From NCBI RefSeq assembly GCF_000420025.1, contig NZ_ATUD01000006.1, positions 1 to 64,000 on the forward strand: a stretch of DNA of 64,000 nucleotides. Reading direction: 5' to 3'. Below, piece after piece: positions 7,488-18,128 of the stretch; position 1 is the first letter of the stretch, and each line of letters begins with the position of its first letter. The translations under genes and the position numbers were made by a program. The notes beneath the pieces were generated by a model. It worked only from the letters and a program-made list of their open reading frames with translations, was not told where the DNA came from and ran no database searches. The DNA comes from Patulibacter americanus DSM 16676. GTDB lineage: Bacteria > Actinomycetota > Thermoleophilia > Solirubrobacterales > Solirubrobacteraceae.

Positions 7488-10400
7488 TCAGCGGCCGAGC
7501 CGCGCCGGGTCGAGCAGGGCGAGGGCCGCGTCCCGGCCGCGCCCGCGGCCGGACCGGTACCCGGCCTCGAAAGCCTCGTCCCCGAGGGTCTCCCGCAGGT
7601 GCGCCGTCAGCCGCACGATCTCGGGGTCGGTGGCGTCCGCGGCGCCGCGCAGCCGGGCGGCGCCGCCGAGGGCCTCGGCGGCCGCCGTGGCCTCGCCGAT
7701 GGCGCTCGCGAAGGCGGCGACCGCGACCCCGACCAGCGCGACGATCGGCCCGTCCTGGGTCCCGGACGCCGCCGGGTATGCGAGTCCCACGTGCTCCCGT
7801 GCGGCGTCGAGGTCGTGGTCCGCGACGGCGACCAGGGCCGCGGAAGCGTGGACGCCCGCCACGATGTGCCCGCGCTCCGGGCGGGTCGGGGCGACGCGCT
7901 CGAGCGTCCGGAGGGCCGCGGCGGTCAGCTCCCGGGCCTCCTCCTCGTCGCCGAGCTGCCAGCCGATGCGGGCCAGGAACGCCCCGGCGAACGCCGCCTC
8001 GATGCCGCCGACGTCGGTGGCGTCCCGCGAGCGGCGCGCGTAGTCGCGGGCGCCCTCGAGGTCGCCGCGGCGCCAGCGGACGCCGGCGATGTCGAGCAGC
8101 AGCCGCGCGTTGTCGCCGTCGGCACCGACCTCCTGGAGCAGCGCGCGCGCCTCCTCGAGCGCCGCGGCGGCGGCCTCGAGATCGTCCTCGAGCGTCAGCA
8201 GGCCGCCGAGCGCGGTCAGCGCCGCCGCGAGCCCCCAGCGCTCGCCGAGCGCGCGGAAGGCGACGAGGGCCTCGCCGACGTGACGCCGCATGCCCTCGAC
8301 GTCCCCGTCGTTCTCCGCCGCGTGCGCGAGCGCGAGCGGGACGGTCGCGCGGACCCACGCGTCGTCGTTCTGCAGCGTGCGGGCGAAGAGGCGCTCGGCG
8401 CGGGCGGTCTGCCCGGAGAACCAGGCCATCACCGGCACGAAGGCCGCGGCGACCGGGCGCGACGAGAGGTCCAGCCCGTCGAGCTCGTCGAGCAACGCGG
8501 CGAGGTCGGTGCGGACGTCGGCGCCCGGCGCGTCGCCCTGCACCACGAGCAGGCTCTCCGCGACGAGGCGGTCCAGGGGGTCGGCGTCGCCGGGCACGGC
8601 CTGTGCGAGCCGGACGGTCGCGATCACGTCGTTCGGGCTGCCGGAGAGCACCCAGAACCACCCGAGGGACAGTGCGAGGCGCAGGGCGGCGCGGGCGTCG
8701 CCGTCGTCGGCGAGCCAGCGCAGGGCGGCGAGCAGGTTGTCGCGCTCGGCCTGGAGGAGGGCGAACCACGGCAGCTGCTGCGGGCCGCGCAGGTGGGCGT
8801 CGGCCTGCTCCGCCAGCGCGGCGAAGTAGTGGGCGTGCGCTGTCCGCGTGCCGGTGAGCTCGTCCCGCTTGCCGAGCTGCTCGACCCCGTACTCGCGGAT
8901 GGTCTCGAGCATCCGGTACCGGGGCGCGTCGCGGTTCACGAGGACGAGCAGCGAGCGGTCGACGAGCGCCGCGAGCAGGTCGAGCACCGCGTCGGCGTCG
9001 AGGCCGTCGCCCGCGCACACGGCGGCCGCGCTCTCCGGGGTGACGCCGGCCGGGAAGACGGCGATGCGGCGGGCGACGAGGCGTTCGTCCTCGCTCAGCA
9101 GGTCCCAGCTCCAGTCGACGACGGCTCGGAGCGTCTGCTGCCGGGGCAGCGCGGCGCGGCTGCCGCCGGTGAGCAGGCGGAACCGGTCGTCGAGGCGGGC
9201 GGCGATCTGCGCCACCGGCAGCGACCGCAGGCGGGCGGCGGCGAGCTCGATCGCGAGGGGGAGCCCGTCGAGGCGCCGGCAGATCTCGACGACGCTGCCG
9301 ACGCTCGCCGCGTCCACGACGAAGCCCGGCGAGACGGCGGCCGCGCGATCGGCGAACAGGCGCACGGCGGGGTGCTCGAGCGCGGTGGGCGCGTCCGCGT
9401 CGGCGGCGGGCAGGCCGAGCGGCCCGACGGTCTCCAACCGCTCCCCGGCGATGCCCAGCGGCTCGCGGCTCGTGGCGATGATCCGCAGCCGGGGGCAGTG
9501 GGCGAGCAGCCGGTCCGCGAGGACGGCGGCCGCCGTGATCACGTGCTCGCAGTTGTCGAGGACGAGCAGGCAGTCGCGCTCGGCGAGGACGTCGAGCAGG
9601 TGCGCGACCGGATCAGGGGCGGACGGCCCGCCGCCCGTCGTGGGCGCGACGCCGCCGGCGTGCTGCAGCAGCCGGGCCTCGCGCAGGCCGAGCGCCCCGA
9701 GGGCGGTCGCGCCGACGTCCGCCGGGTCGCCGATCGCCGCGAGCTCGACCATCCAGACGCCGTCGGCGGCCCGGTCCTGCCGGCGGCCCGCGACCTCGCC
9801 GGCCAGCCGCGTCTTGCCGGCCCCGCCGGGGCCGACCAGGGTGAGCAGGCGGTGCTCGTCCAGGAGCGCGTCGAGACGCTCCACCTCGTCGTCGCGACCG
9901 ACGAAGCTCGTCACGGGGTGACGCAGGTTCGTGCGGCGGGGGGTCGCGGCGGCCGGGGCGCCGTTCGTCGCCCGGGCACCGGCGTCCGCGGTCGGCGCCC
10001 TCGCGCCGGCCGTCCCGTCGATCACGGCCTGGTGGGCGGCGCGGAGCTCCGCGGAGGGCACGGCGCCCAGCTCGGCGTCGAGGCGCCGGCGGATCCCCTC
10101 GTAGGCGTCGAGCGCCTCGGCGGCCCGGCCGGCGGCCGCCAACGCGCGCATCCGCTGCGCGACGAGCCGCTCGTGGAGCGGGTGGTCCACGGTCAGCCCG
10201 TCGAGCTCCGGGACGAGGTCGGCACCGCCGCCGAGCAGCAGGTCGGCCTCGACGCGGTCGACCGTCGCGGCGACGCGCAACGCCTCGAGCCGGTCGGCCG
10301 CCTCCGCGGCGAACCGCTGCTCGCCCGCGAGCTCCCCGAGCGCGGGACCGCGCCACGTGACGAGCGCGCGGCGGAGGACGTCGGCGGCGCCCGGCGCGTC

Positions 10401-10739
10401 GCCGGCCCGCAGCGCCGCCGACCCCGCCCGCGCGGCGGCCTCGAAGGCGAGGGCGTCGACGTCCGCGGCGGCGACCGCCAGGCGATATCCGGCGGCGCCC
10501 GAGACCACAGCGTCCGTCCCGAGCGCGCGCCGGAGCCGCGAGACCAGGGCCTGCAGCGCGTGGCCGGCGTCGCGCGGCGGCGTCTCCTCCCAGATCGCGT
10601 CGATCAGTGCGGGGCGCGAGACGTCGCGCCCGGCGTCGAGGGCCAGCCGGGCCAGGAGCGCGCGGACGCGGGCCCCCGCGACGGGCACGGGGCGCTCGTC
10701 GCGCCAGACCTCCAGACCGCCGAGGATGGCCACGCGCAC
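7488..10739 (-). CDS. BTAD-domain transcriptional regulator with ATPase and TPR regions
   Basis: 1083 aa. Domains in order are an OmpR-like DNA-binding region (1-90), a BTAD helical domain (about 95-240), an NB-ARC/AAA-type ATPase with Walker [12 protein letters not shown] near 305 and Walker [11 protein letters not shown] near 395, then a long helical C-terminus resembling TPR repeats. This is the AfsR/SARP-like architecture common in actinomycetes, where such proteins activate secondary-metabolite or stress genes. No biosynthetic cluster is adjacent. Possible targets are the flanking MFS exporter (5943) or the oxidoreductase (10952), but nothing in the sequence proves this. Confidence 0.85.
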   Translation of the reverse strand: MRVAILGGLEVWRDERPVPVAGARVRALLARLALDAGRDVSRPALIDAIWEETPPRDAGHALQALVSRLRRALGTDAVVSGAAGYRLAVAAADVDALAFEAAARAGSAALRAGDAPGAADVLRRALVTWRGPALGELAGEQRFAAEAADRLEALRVAATVDRVEADLLLGGGADLVPELDGLTVDHPLHERLVAQRMRALAAAGRAAEALDAYEGIRRRLDAELGAVPSAELRAAHQAVIDGTAGARAPTADAGARATNGAPAAATPRRTNLRHPVTSFVGRDDEVERLDALLDEHRLLTLVGPGGAGKTRLAGEVAGRRQDRAADGVWMVELAAIGDPADVGATALGALGLREARLLQHAGGVAPTTGGGPSAPDPVAHLLDVLAERDCLLVLDNCEHVITAAAVLADRLLAHCPRLRIIATSREPLGIAGERLETVGPLGLPAADADAPTALEHPAVRLFADRAAAVSPGFVVDAASVGSVVEICRRLDGLPLAIELAAARLRSLPVAQIAARLDDRFRLLTGGSRAALPRQQTLRAVVDWSWDLLSEDERLVARRIAVFPAGVTPESAAAVCAGDGLDADAVLDLLAALVDRSLLVLVNRDAPRYRMLETIREYGVEQLGKRDELTGTRTAHAHYFAALAEQADAHLRGPQQLPWFALLQAERDNLLAALRWLADDGDARAALRLALSLGWFWVLSGSPNDVIATVRLAQAVPGDADPLDRLVAESLLVVQGDAPGADVRTDLAALLDELDGLDLSSRPVAAAFVPVMAWFSGQTARAERLFARTLQNDDAWVRATVPLALAHAAENDGDVEGMRRHVGEALVAFRALGERWGLAAALTALGGLLTLEDDLEAAAAALEEARALLQEVGADGDNARLLLDIAGVRWRRGDLEGARDYARRSRDATDVGGIEAAFAGAFLARIGWQLGDEEEARELTAAALRTLERVAPTRPERGHIVAGVHASAALVAVADHDLDAAREHVGLAYPAASGTQDGPIVALVGVAVAAFASAIGEATAAAEALGGAARLRGAADATDPEIVRLTAHLRETLGDEAFEAGYRSGRGRGRDAALALLDPARLGR

Positions 10740-10951
10740 GCGCCCACTCTTGCACGGGCTGGCGGCGGCCCCACCGACGGCTGCGCACGCGCCACCCGCG
10801 GGGGCAGGCGCGTCGTCCTCCCGACGCGGTGGACGCGCGCAACCCGCGTCCCCACGGGCCCCGGCGGGCGTCGCGCTACCTTCGGGGGAGGGGTCCGGGA
10901 GTCGCCCGGACCGCGTGCCCGGGGTGCTCCCGGGCCGGCTGGGAGGTCTTC

Positions 10952-11959
10952 ATGGGGACGCGGTTGTCGGTACTGGATCTGGCCACGGCGGGCGGCGGCG
11001 TCTCGCCGCGGGACGCGCTGCTCGGCAGCGCCGAGCTCGCCAAGCGCGCCGAGGAGTGGGGCTACGGCCGCTACTGGTTCTCGGAGCACCACAACATGCC
11101 GAGCATCGTCTCGTCGACGCCGGCGGTGCTCGCGGGCTTCATCGCGTCGCACACGGACCGCATCCGGGTCGGCTCGGGCGGCGTGATGCTGCCGAACCAC
11201 TCCCCGCTGATCATCGCGGAGCAGTACGGCACGCTGGCCACGCTCTACCCGGGCCGCGTCGACCTGGGTCTCGGCCGCGCGCCGGGTACCGACCTCGACA
11301 CGGTGCGCGCGATGCGCCGCTCGCCCCAGGCGTCGGATCGCTTCCCGCAGGACGTCGTCGAGCTGCAGCGCCTGCTCGGCCCCTCCCAGCCCGGGCAGAC
11401 GGTCCGCGCGATCCCGGGCGAGGGCACCGAGGTTCCCCTCTACATCCTGGGCTCCTCCCTGTTCGGCGCCCAGCTGGCCGCCCAGCTCGGGCTGCCCTAC
11501 GCGTTCGCCTCGCACTTCGCGCCCGCCGAGCTCCTGAACGCCGCGCGCGTGTACCGCGAGGAGTTCCAGCCGTCGGAGAAGCTCGCCGAGCCCTACATGA
11601 TCGCCTCGATGAACGTGTTCGCCGCCGACACGGACGACGAGGCCCGTCTGCTGCACGCGACGGCGCTCGAGAAGATGGCCCGCGCGCTCAGCGGCCGCGC
11701 GCCCGACGGGGACCGCGAGGAGACCGAGGCGATCCTCCGCTCCCCGGTCGGCCGCCACGCGATGCAGATGCTCCACTACTCCGCCGTGGGTGACGCCGAC
11801 GGTGTGGGCGAGCAAGTCGCCGCCTTCGCGGACGGCTGCGGCGCCGACGAGGTCATGGTCGCGATGAACGTCGCCGACCTCCCCGCCCGCATGCGCTCGT
11901 ACGAGCTGCTCGCGTCGCGGATCGTGCAGGACGCCGCGCAGACGGTCGCGGGCGGCTGA
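10952..11959 (+). CDS. luciferase-like (LLM class) flavin-dependent oxidoreductase
   Basis: 335 aa. It has the bacterial-luciferase TIM barrel: [16 protein letters not shown] near residue 43, the [20 protein letters not shown] block, and [14 protein letters not shown] near 105, the usual signature of the 'group 1' LLM oxidoreductases. GGGAGG upstream supports ATG 10952. It should use F420H2 or FMNH2; the electron donor and substrate cannot be told from sequence. It lies divergent from the BTAD regulator with about 210 bases between them. Confidence 0.85.
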   Translation: MGTRLSVLDLATAGGGVSPRDALLGSAELAKRAEEWGYGRYWFSEHHNMPSIVSSTPAVLAGFIASHTDRIRVGSGGVMLPNHSPLIIAEQYGTLATLYPGRVDLGLGRAPGTDLDTVRAMRRSPQASDRFPQDVVELQRLLGPSQPGQTVRAIPGEGTEVPLYILGSSLFGAQLAAQLGLPYAFASHFAPAELLNAARVYREEFQPSEKLAEPYMIASMNVFAADTDDEARLLHATALEKMARALSGRAPDGDREETEAILRSPVGRHAMQMLHYSAVGDADGVGEQVAAFADGCGADEVMVAMNVADLPARMRSYELLASRIVQDAAQTVAGG

Positions 11960-12018
11960 GGACCGGCGGGGCGGACGCCTCGCCGAGGGTCGGGGGACGC
12001 GGGTCTTCGCCCGATCCC

Positions 12019-12049
12019 TTGACCCTCACGCCACGTGAGGCCCCATAGT
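12019..12049 (+). promoter_or_regulatory. MerR-type promoter with operator in a 19-bp spacer
   Basis: TTGACC (12019-12024) and CATAGT (12044-12049) are separated by 19 bases, the over-long spacing typical of MerR-activated promoters. The spacer and edge of the -35 hold the perfect repeat CCTCACG-CCA-CGTGAGG (12024-12040). Transcription would start at or within a base of the GTG at 12057, giving a leaderless mRNA. Confidence 0.75.
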
Positions 12050-12056
12050 CCGACTC

Positions 12057-12818
12057 GTGGACGAGCACACGGTGGGAGAGGTCGCCCGGTTGTCGGGCGT
12101 GTCGGTGCGGACCCTGCACCACTACGACGCGATCGGGCTGCTGACGCCGAGCGGGCGCAGCGAGGCCGGCTACCGCCTGTACTCGGCCACGGATCTGGCG
12201 CGGCTGCGCCGGATCCTCGTCTACCGCGAGCTCGAGCTCGGCCTGGAGGGGATCCGCCAGATCCTCGCCGACCCCGACGCACGGGCCGCGGATCACCTGC
12301 GCCGGCAGCACCGCCTGCTCCGCGACCGTCGGTCGCGGATCGACGAGCTGCTCGGCGCGATCGAGCACGAGATGGAGGCACACGAGATGGGCATCGCACT
12401 GACCCCGGAGGAGCAGTTCGAGATCTTCGGCACCGACCGCCTGGAGGAGCACGCGGCGGAGGCGAAGGAGAAGTGGGGGGACGAGGACACGTGGCGGGAG
12501 TCCGCACGGCGCACGGCCGCCTACACGAAGGACGACTGGACCCGGATCAAGGCCGAGGCGGACGCGAACATCCAGGGGTTCGTCCGCGCGATCGAGGCGG
12601 GCCTGCCCGCCGACGGGCCCGAGGCGAGGGCGCTGGCCGAGGAGCACCGGCGGCACCTCGACCGCTGGTTCTACCCGTGCACCCTCCATGCGCACCGCGG
12701 GCTTGCCGCCCTCTACGTGTCGGACCCGCGGTACACGGCGCAGTGGGATGCCGCCGCTCCCGGGTTCTCCCGGTACGTCCACGACGCGATCCTGGCCAAC
12801 GCGTCGGGCTCGGCGTAG
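12057..12818 (+). CDS. MerR-family regulator with TipAS antibiotic-binding domain
   Basis: 253 aa. The N-terminal MerR winged helix (EVARLSGVSVRTLHHYDAIGLLTPSGRSEAGYRLYS) and coiled-coil dimerisation helix (about 75-115) lead into a TipAS domain (about 130-245), ending LYVSDPRYTAQWDAAAPGFSRYVHDAI. TipAS proteins bind thiopeptides and other structurally varied ligands and then activate multidrug-resistance genes. GTG at 12057 is chosen because a MerR-type promoter ends seven bases before it, so it is probably self-activated from a leaderless transcript. No efflux gene is adjacent on this strand. Confidence 0.9.
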   Translation: MDEHTVGEVARLSGVSVRTLHHYDAIGLLTPSGRSEAGYRLYSATDLARLRRILVYRELELGLEGIRQILADPDARAADHLRRQHRLLRDRRSRIDELLGAIEHEMEAHEMGIALTPEEQFEIFGTDRLEEHAAEAKEKWGDEDTWRESARRTAAYTKDDWTRIKAEADANIQGFVRAIEAGLPADGPEARALAEEHRRHLDRWFYPCTLHAHRGLAALYVSDPRYTAQWDAAAPGFSRYVHDAILANASGSA

Positions 12819-12966
12819 GCCACGCGGTGGCGGGGGGGCTCGGGTCGTCCCACCCCCGGATCCGGGGGATCCGGGGCCCCGCGGAGCCCCTCCCGCGGCC
12901 CGGTGGGCGATCCTGTCCTGCGGCGCCCTCGGCACGACCGCCGACGCCGAGACAGGAACGACACCC

Positions 12967-14301
12967 ATGGCCCTCGACTGCACCTACCGCCTGCACATCC
13001 CCCACCGCGTCGGGCAGCTCGCGAAGCTGACCACGCGGATCGCCGAGCACGGGGGCGTCATCGGCGACATCGTCACGGTGTCCGTCGCCCGCCACGAGGC
13101 GTTGCGCGAGATCACCGTCGAGGTGCGCGACAAGGCGCACGCCGACGAGCTGGCCCGCGCGCTGGGCGAGCTGGAGGACGTCTCCGTCTCCTGGTACCAC
13201 GACCGCGCGTTCATCGCCCACGAGGGGGGCAAGCTGCGCACCTCCGGCAAGCCCGTGACCACGGTGCAGGAGGTGCGCGACGTCTACACCCCGGGCGTGG
13301 CGCGCGTGTCCCAGGCCATCGCGGAGCACCCCGAGCTGGCGGACCGGTTCACGATGATCGGCCGGTCGGTGGCGATCGTCACCAACGGCAGTCGCGTGCT
13401 CGGCCTGGGCGACATCGGCCCGGTCGCCGCGATGCCGGTGATGGAGGGCAAGGCGCTCTTCTACTCCCAGTTCGTCGGGTTGACGGCCGTGCCGATCCTC
13501 ATCGATAGCCACGACGTGGACGAGATCGTCGAGACCGTCCTGCGGATCGCCCCGGGCTTCGGCGCGATCCACCTCGAGGACATCTCCGCCCCCGCCTGCT
13601 TCGAGATCGAGCGCCGGCTCGACGAGGCGCTGCCCAAGCCGGTGATGCACGACGACGTCCACGGCACCGCCGTCTCCACCTTCGCCGCCGCCCTGGCCGC
13701 CTGCCGCCACGTGGGCCTGCGGCTCGACAAGGCCGTCGTCGGGCAGATCGGCCTGGGCGCCGCCGGATCGGGCATCGCCAACCTGATCCACGACGCCGGC
13801 GTCGACCGGCTCGTCGCCACGGACCCGAACCCCGCCGCCCGCGAGCGCGCGGCGGCGAGTGGGCTCGAGGTCGTCGACGGGGTCGAGGCCGTCATGGCCC
13901 AGGCCGACGTCGTCATCGCCACGAGCGGCCAGCCCGGGCTGATCCGCCCGGAGTGGGTGCGCCCCGGCACCGTCGTCCTGGCGCTCACGAACCCGGCGCC
14001 CGAGATCGAGCCCGAGGCCGCGCTCGCCGCCGGGGCCGCGTTCGCCGCGGACGGCACGAGCGTGAACAACGTCCTGGGCTACCCGGGCATCTTCAAGGGC
14101 GCGCTCGAGGCCGGCGCCACCCGCATCAACGTCGAGATGAAGCGCGCCGCGGCCTGGGCGCTGGCCGGCCTGACGGTCGAGTCCGAGCTCGTCCCCGACG
14201 TGCTGGACCCCGCGGTCCACGCCGCCGTCGCCGAGGCGGTGCGCAAGGCCGCGATCGAGAGCGGGGCCGGCGCGGGGCGGGACGAGACGCCGCTGCGGTA
14301 G
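12967..14301 (+). CDS. NAD(P)-dependent malic enzyme with N-terminal ACT domain
   Basis: 444 aa. An ACT-like regulatory domain fills about residues 1-80 ([20 protein letters not shown]), then the short bacterial malic-enzyme catalytic core. That core shows [10 protein letters not shown], the [13 protein letters not shown] loop, [24 protein letters not shown] and a Rossmann motif ([15 protein letters not shown]). It would decarboxylate malate to pyruvate, and the ACT domain suggests control by an amino acid. AGGAA precedes ATG 12967. It is a single-gene unit between the MerR regulator and a lipoprotein. Confidence 0.9.
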   Translation: MALDCTYRLHIPHRVGQLAKLTTRIAEHGGVIGDIVTVSVARHEALREITVEVRDKAHADELARALGELEDVSVSWYHDRAFIAHEGGKLRTSGKPVTTVQEVRDVYTPGVARVSQAIAEHPELADRFTMIGRSVAIVTNGSRVLGLGDIGPVAAMPVMEGKALFYSQFVGLTAVPILIDSHDVDEIVETVLRIAPGFGAIHLEDISAPACFEIERRLDEALPKPVMHDDVHGTAVSTFAAALAACRHVGLRLDKAVVGQIGLGAAGSGIANLIHDAGVDRLVATDPNPAARERAAASGLEVVDGVEAVMAQADVVIATSGQPGLIRPEWVRPGTVVLALTNPAPEIEPEAALAAGAAFAADGTSVNNVLGYPGIFKGALEAGATRINVEMKRAAAWALAGLTVESELVPDVLDPAVHAAVAEAVRKAAIESGAGAGRDETPLR

Positions 14302-14336
14302 GGCGACGGAACGCCCGGTCCGGGACACTCCCGCAC

Positions 14337-14924
14337 GTGTGGACCACGAGACGAGCCGGCGGCCGACGCCGGGCCGACGCCGCGTGGGCTCTCGCGGCGG
14401 CCCTGGCCGTGACGGCCCCCCTCGTGACCGGTTGTGGGTCCGGCCGGGACGAGCCAGCTGGATCCCCGGCGCTCCGCGAGTTCCGGCAGCAGTTCGCCGT
14501 GCTCCGGGCGGCTCCGGGCCAGGCCGACGAACCTCCGAAGGGCTCCGACCTGGCCGGCACGCCCGAGCTGCGTCGCGTCGGCCCGCGGGCGGTCATGGGC
14601 GCGAGCCTCTGGCTCGCGTTCGACGCCGAGACGTCCAAGCTCTGCCCGTGGCTCGAGGAGGATCCGCCCGGGACGCTCCAGAGGGCGTGCCTGACGCCGA
14701 GCGAGACCCGCGACGGCAGCGCCGGGCACGCCACCGCGGGAGGGCACGGACAGGACCGGGCGGTGACCTACGGCATCGTCCGTGACGGGCCGCGGTGCGC
14801 GGTGCTCCTTCGAGCCGACCGGACGAGGGTCGAGGTGCCGATCGTCCGGAACGGGTGGATGACCGAGACCCGCTTCAGCAACGCCCTGCAGAGCGTCGCC
14901 TACCGCGACGCCCCCTGCGACTGA
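14337..14924 (+). CDS. hypothetical lipoprotein
   Basis: 195 aa from GTG 14337. An Arg-rich n-region, a hydrophobic helix (AAWALAAALAVTAPL) and a lipobox LVTGC predict a lipid-anchored protein of about 165 residues. There are three further Cys residues (KLCPW, RACL, RCAV) plus one at the penultimate position (APCD), which could form disulfides outside the cell. I do not recognise the family. The gene is isolated, 35 bases after the malic enzyme, with no visible Shine-Dalgarno. Confidence 0.6.
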   Translation: MWTTRRAGGRRRADAAWALAAALAVTAPLVTGCGSGRDEPAGSPALREFRQQFAVLRAAPGQADEPPKGSDLAGTPELRRVGPRAVMGASLWLAFDAETSKLCPWLEEDPPGTLQRACLTPSETRDGSAGHATAGGHGQDRAVTYGIVRDGPRCAVLLRADRTRVEVPIVRNGWMTETRFSNALQSVAYRDAPCD

Positions 14925-15008
14925 CGACACGCGACGCAGCCCCCGCCTCGCCGCCGTCCCCGGGAGCCGCGCTCGTCCGTGCGGCGGCCTCAAAAGGATT
15001 TTGCCCTC

Positions 15009-15023
15009 ATTTCCTATATGACC
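15009..15023 (+). promoter_or_regulatory. catabolic-locus box A (before GMC gene)
   Basis: ATTTCCTATATGACC lies 17 bases before the start at 15040 and includes a -10-like TATATG. It is one of ten related elements spread over the 15-39 kb locus. Confidence 0.55.
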
Positions 15024-15039
15024 GGCTACGCTGCCCGCC

Positions 15040-16605
15040 ATGACATCTCCGGAGGGCAGCGCCGCGCGGCAGCTGAAGGACGCCGACACGATCGTCGTCG
15101 GCGGCGGGTCGGCCGGCTCGGTGGTTGCGCGGCGCTTGGTCGACGCGGGCCAGCGGGTGCTGCTGATCGAGGCGGGATCGGCGGCCGAGAACCCCGCCAT
15201 CCACGACCCGGGCCGGGCTGGCGAGCTGTGGCTCTCGCCCCAGGACTGGGGCTACCACACGGTCCCGCAGCCGCACGCGGCCGGACGCCGCCTGCACCTG
15301 CCGCGCGGCAAGGTGCTCGGCGGCTCGCACGCCCTGAACGCGATGATCTGGGTGCGTGGGGCGCCGAGCGACTACGACGCCTGGGCCGCCGCCGGCTGCG
15401 ACGGCTGGGCGTGGGACGACGTCCTCCCCGTCTTCCGCGCCATCGAGGACTACGACGGAGGGGCGTCCGAGCTGCGGGGCGCGGGCGGCCCGCTGACCGT
15501 CGCCGGCGACTACCCGCGCGCCCCGATCCACGAGGCGATCGTGGCGGCAGCGCAGGAGGCCGGCGTGCCGCTCAACCCCGACTACAACGGCGAGCGGCCC
15601 GACGGGGTCTCCTGGATGCAGCTGACGATCCGCGATCGCCGCCGCCTGACCACGGCGGGCGCGTACCTCGAGCCGCTCGCGGACGACCCGGGGCTGGCCG
15701 TGCGGACGGACGCGCCGGTCGAACGACTCCTGCTCGAGGACGGTCGCTGCGTCGGCGTCCGGGTGGTCGGTCCCGACGGGCCGGAAGACCTCCGCGCCGA
15801 CGAGGTCGTGCTGTCCGCGGGGGCGATCGGCTCGCCGCTGATCCTGCTGCGGTCCGGCATCGGGCCGGCCGGGCACCTCGCCGAGGTCGGTGTCGAGACG
15901 GTCGTCGACCTGCCCGGCGTGGGGGAGAACCTGCACGACCACTACCTCTCGCCCGTCATCCTGGGCGCCGAGCGGCCGATCGACGCGCCCGTCGTCGGCG
16001 GGACGCCCGCCCAGACGCACCTCTTCTGGCGCTCGCGCGAGGGGCTGCCGGCCCCCGACGTCCAGCCGATCTTCTTCGCGGTACCGATGTACGAGGAGTG
16101 GATGGAGGGGCCGGCGAACGGCTTCTCGCTCATGGCCGGCATCGTCCGGCCCGAGAGCCGCGGCCGGCTGCGGCTGGGCGGTCCCGGCCTCGACGACGAG
16201 CCGCTCATCGACCTCGGCACGCTCGAGGCCGAGGCGGACGTGGACGCCCTCGTCGCCGCGGTCGAGCTGTGCCGCCGCATCGCCGGGCAGGACGCGCTGC
16301 GGGCGTGGGGGACGGCCGAGCTCTACCCCGGACCCGACATCGCGGACCGCGACGCGCTGCGCGACTACGTCCGCCGGACGGTCATCACCTACCACCACCA
16401 GGTCGGGACTTGCCGCATGGGCGTCGACGAGGGGGCCGTCGTCGACCCGCGCCTGCGGGTGCGAGGCGTCGCCGGGCTGCGCGTGGTCGACGCGTCGATC
16501 ATGCCGGTCGTCCCGAGCGGCAACACGAACGCGCCCGCGGTGATGATCGGCGAGCGCGGCGCGGCCTTCCTGCTGCAGGACCGCGCCGGAGCCGTTGTAG
16601 GATAG
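15040..16605 (+). CDS. GMC-family oxidoreductase (choline dehydrogenase-like)
   Basis: 521 aa. The FAD dinucleotide motif [17 protein letters not shown] begins near residue 18. The GMC signature [21 protein letters not shown] is near 87, and the catalytic region [11 protein letters not shown] is near 451, followed by [16 protein letters not shown]. It oxidises an alcohol to an aldehyde or acid using FAD. It carries catabolic-locus box A in its promoter, and the next gene, an aldehyde dehydrogenase with box B, would take the aldehyde further. Its substrate is unknown; it may handle an aryl alcohol made by reduction of the amine-derived aldehyde. Confidence 0.85.
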   Translation: MTSPEGSAARQLKDADTIVVGGGSAGSVVARRLVDAGQRVLLIEAGSAAENPAIHDPGRAGELWLSPQDWGYHTVPQPHAAGRRLHLPRGKVLGGSHALNAMIWVRGAPSDYDAWAAAGCDGWAWDDVLPVFRAIEDYDGGASELRGAGGPLTVAGDYPRAPIHEAIVAAAQEAGVPLNPDYNGERPDGVSWMQLTIRDRRRLTTAGAYLEPLADDPGLAVRTDAPVERLLLEDGRCVGVRVVGPDGPEDLRADEVVLSAGAIGSPLILLRSGIGPAGHLAEVGVETVVDLPGVGENLHDHYLSPVILGAERPIDAPVVGGTPAQTHLFWRSREGLPAPDVQPIFFAVPMYEEWMEGPANGFSLMAGIVRPESRGRLRLGGPGLDDEPLIDLGTLEAEADVDALVAAVELCRRIAGQDALRAWGTAELYPGPDIADRDALRDYVRRTVITYHHQVGTCRMGVDEGAVVDPRLRVRGVAGLRVVDASIMPVVPSGNTNAPAVMIGERGAAFLLQDRAGAVVG

Positions 16606-16619
16606 GAAATCCTATAGGA
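16602..16619 (+). promoter_or_regulatory. catabolic-locus box B (before aldehyde dehydrogenase)
   Basis: ATAGGAAATCCTATAGGA overlaps the stop of the GMC gene and lies 32 bases before the start at 16652. It contains two nested palindromes: ATAGGA-AA-TCCTAT and TCCTATAGGA. It is almost the same as box E at 26218. Confidence 0.65.
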
Positions 16620-16651
16620 CACGGTCGCGGGCGATGCCCGCCGGAGGCAGC

Positions 16652-18118
16652 ATGATCGAGGACACGACGCGGGAGCTCCCGCTGCGCACGCCGCCGCAGG
16701 CGCTCGTCGACGGGCGCTGGACGGCGCTGGGAGGCGCGACGTTCGCGGTGACGGACCCGTTCGACGGCGCGGAGCTGGTGCGGATCACCGACGCGGGGCC
16801 CGCCGACGCCGACGCCGCGATGGAGGGCGCCTGGGAGGGGTTCCTGGCCTGGCGGTCGACGCCCGCGCGGGAGCGCGCCACCGTCCTGCGTCGCGCGCAC
16901 GACCTGCTGCTCGTGCGACAGGAGGAGCTGGCGACGCTGATCGCGACCGAGATGGGCAAGGCCCTGCCCGACGCGCGCGGCGAGGTGGCCTACGCCGCCG
17001 GGTTCCTCCTGGAGTACGCCGAGCGGGCACCGCGGATCGAGGGGCGCCACGCGCTGCACGAGCGGACCGGGGCGCGGATTCTCACCCAGCAGGACCCGGT
17101 CGGGCCGTGCGTCCTGGTGACGCCGTGGAACTTCCCACTGGCGATGGGCGCGCGCAAGATCGCCCCGGCGTTGGCGGTGGGCTGCTCCGTCGTGGTCAAG
17201 CCGCCGCAGCAGACGCCGCTGACGATGCTGGCGCTCGCCGGCATCCTGCTCGAGGCCGGGGTGCACCCCAAGGCGGTCTCCGTCGTGCCGACGACGGATT
17301 CGCGCGCGACGACGTCGGCGCTGATCGCGCACCCGCGGACCGCGAAGCTCTCCTTCACCGGATCGACGCCGGTCGGGCGCGACCTCGCGCGGCAGGGCGG
17401 CGAGGCGCTCCTGCGGATGTCGATGGAGCTGGGCGGCAACGCCCCCTTCCTCGTCTTCGAGGACGCCGACCTGGACGCGGCGCTCGAGGCCGCCCGGATC
17501 GCGAAGTTCCGCAACGGCGGCCAGGCGTGCACGTCGGCCAACCGGTTCCTCGTGCACGAGGCGGTGGCGCCCGCGTTCGTCGACGGCCTCGTGCGGATCG
17601 CCGACGCGTTCGTGCTCGGACGCGGGACGGATCCGGCGACGACGCTCGGGCCGATGATCGACGACCGGGCCGTCGGCAAGGTGCGGGAGCTCGTGGGGGA
17701 CGCCGTCGCCCGGGGCGCCACGGTCCGGGCGGGCGGCGACGGCCGGGCCTCGGGGCGCCTCTACCCCGCCACGGTCCTGACGGACGTCCCCGCGGGCGCC
17801 CGGATCCTGCGGGAGGAGGTCTTCGGGCCGGTCGCCCCGGTCGTGACGTTCGGCAGCGAGGCCGAGGCCGTGCGGATGGCCAACGACACGGAGTACGGCC
17901 TGGTGGCCTACGCGTTCACCCGTGACGCCGCGCGCGCGGACCGGCTCTCGCGGGTCCTCGACGTCGGCATGGTCGGCCTGAACACGGGCCTCGTGTCGAA
18001 CCCGGCCGCACCCTTCGGGGGCGTCAAGGCCTCGGGCTTCGGGCGCGAGGGCGGCCCGGAGGGGCTCGAGGAGTACCTGCAGACGCGGTACGTCGCCTCG
18101 CCGGCGCCGGGCGCCTGA
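16652..18118 (+). CDS. aldehyde dehydrogenase, succinate-semialdehyde type
   Basis: 488 aa. The NAD(P)-dependent ALDH core has VTPWNFPLAMGARKIAPALA, the general base Glu259 (MELGGNAP) and nucleophile Cys293 (GGQACTSANR). The block MELGGNAPFLVFEDADLDAA and overall length are closest to GabD-type succinate-semialdehyde dehydrogenases. That role would complete homoprotocatechuate degradation, whose last aldol cleavage releases succinate semialdehyde. GGAGG just before ATG 16652 decides the start over 16634. Box B sits in its promoter. It ends ten bases from the convergent TetR gene. Confidence 0.8.
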   Translation: MIEDTTRELPLRTPPQALVDGRWTALGGATFAVTDPFDGAELVRITDAGPADADAAMEGAWEGFLAWRSTPARERATVLRRAHDLLLVRQEELATLIATEMGKALPDARGEVAYAAGFLLEYAERAPRIEGRHALHERTGARILTQQDPVGPCVLVTPWNFPLAMGARKIAPALAVGCSVVVKPPQQTPLTMLALAGILLEAGVHPKAVSVVPTTDSRATTSALIAHPRTAKLSFTGSTPVGRDLARQGGEALLRMSMELGGNAPFLVFEDADLDAALEAARIAKFRNGGQACTSANRFLVHEAVAPAFVDGLVRIADAFVLGRGTDPATTLGPMIDDRAVGKVRELVGDAVARGATVRAGGDGRASGRLYPATVLTDVPAGARILREEVFGPVAPVVTFGSEAEAVRMANDTEYGLVAYAFTRDAARADRLSRVLDVGMVGLNTGLVSNPAAPFGGVKASGFGREGGPEGLEEYLQTRYVASPAPGA

Positions 18119-18128
18119 GGTCGGCGGA

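Noticed and set aside
7599-11186. Plus-strand open frame of about 1200 codons opposite the BTAD regulator
   Set aside because: It is low-complexity Gly/Arg/Ala sequence with no recognisable fold; the minus-strand frame has Walker motifs and a BTAD domain.
12853-12868. Perfect palindrome CCCCCGGATCCGGGGG as an operator
   Set aside because: It lies just after the MerR gene stop in a C/G-rich stretch and has no loop; it is more likely part of a transcription end region or chance.
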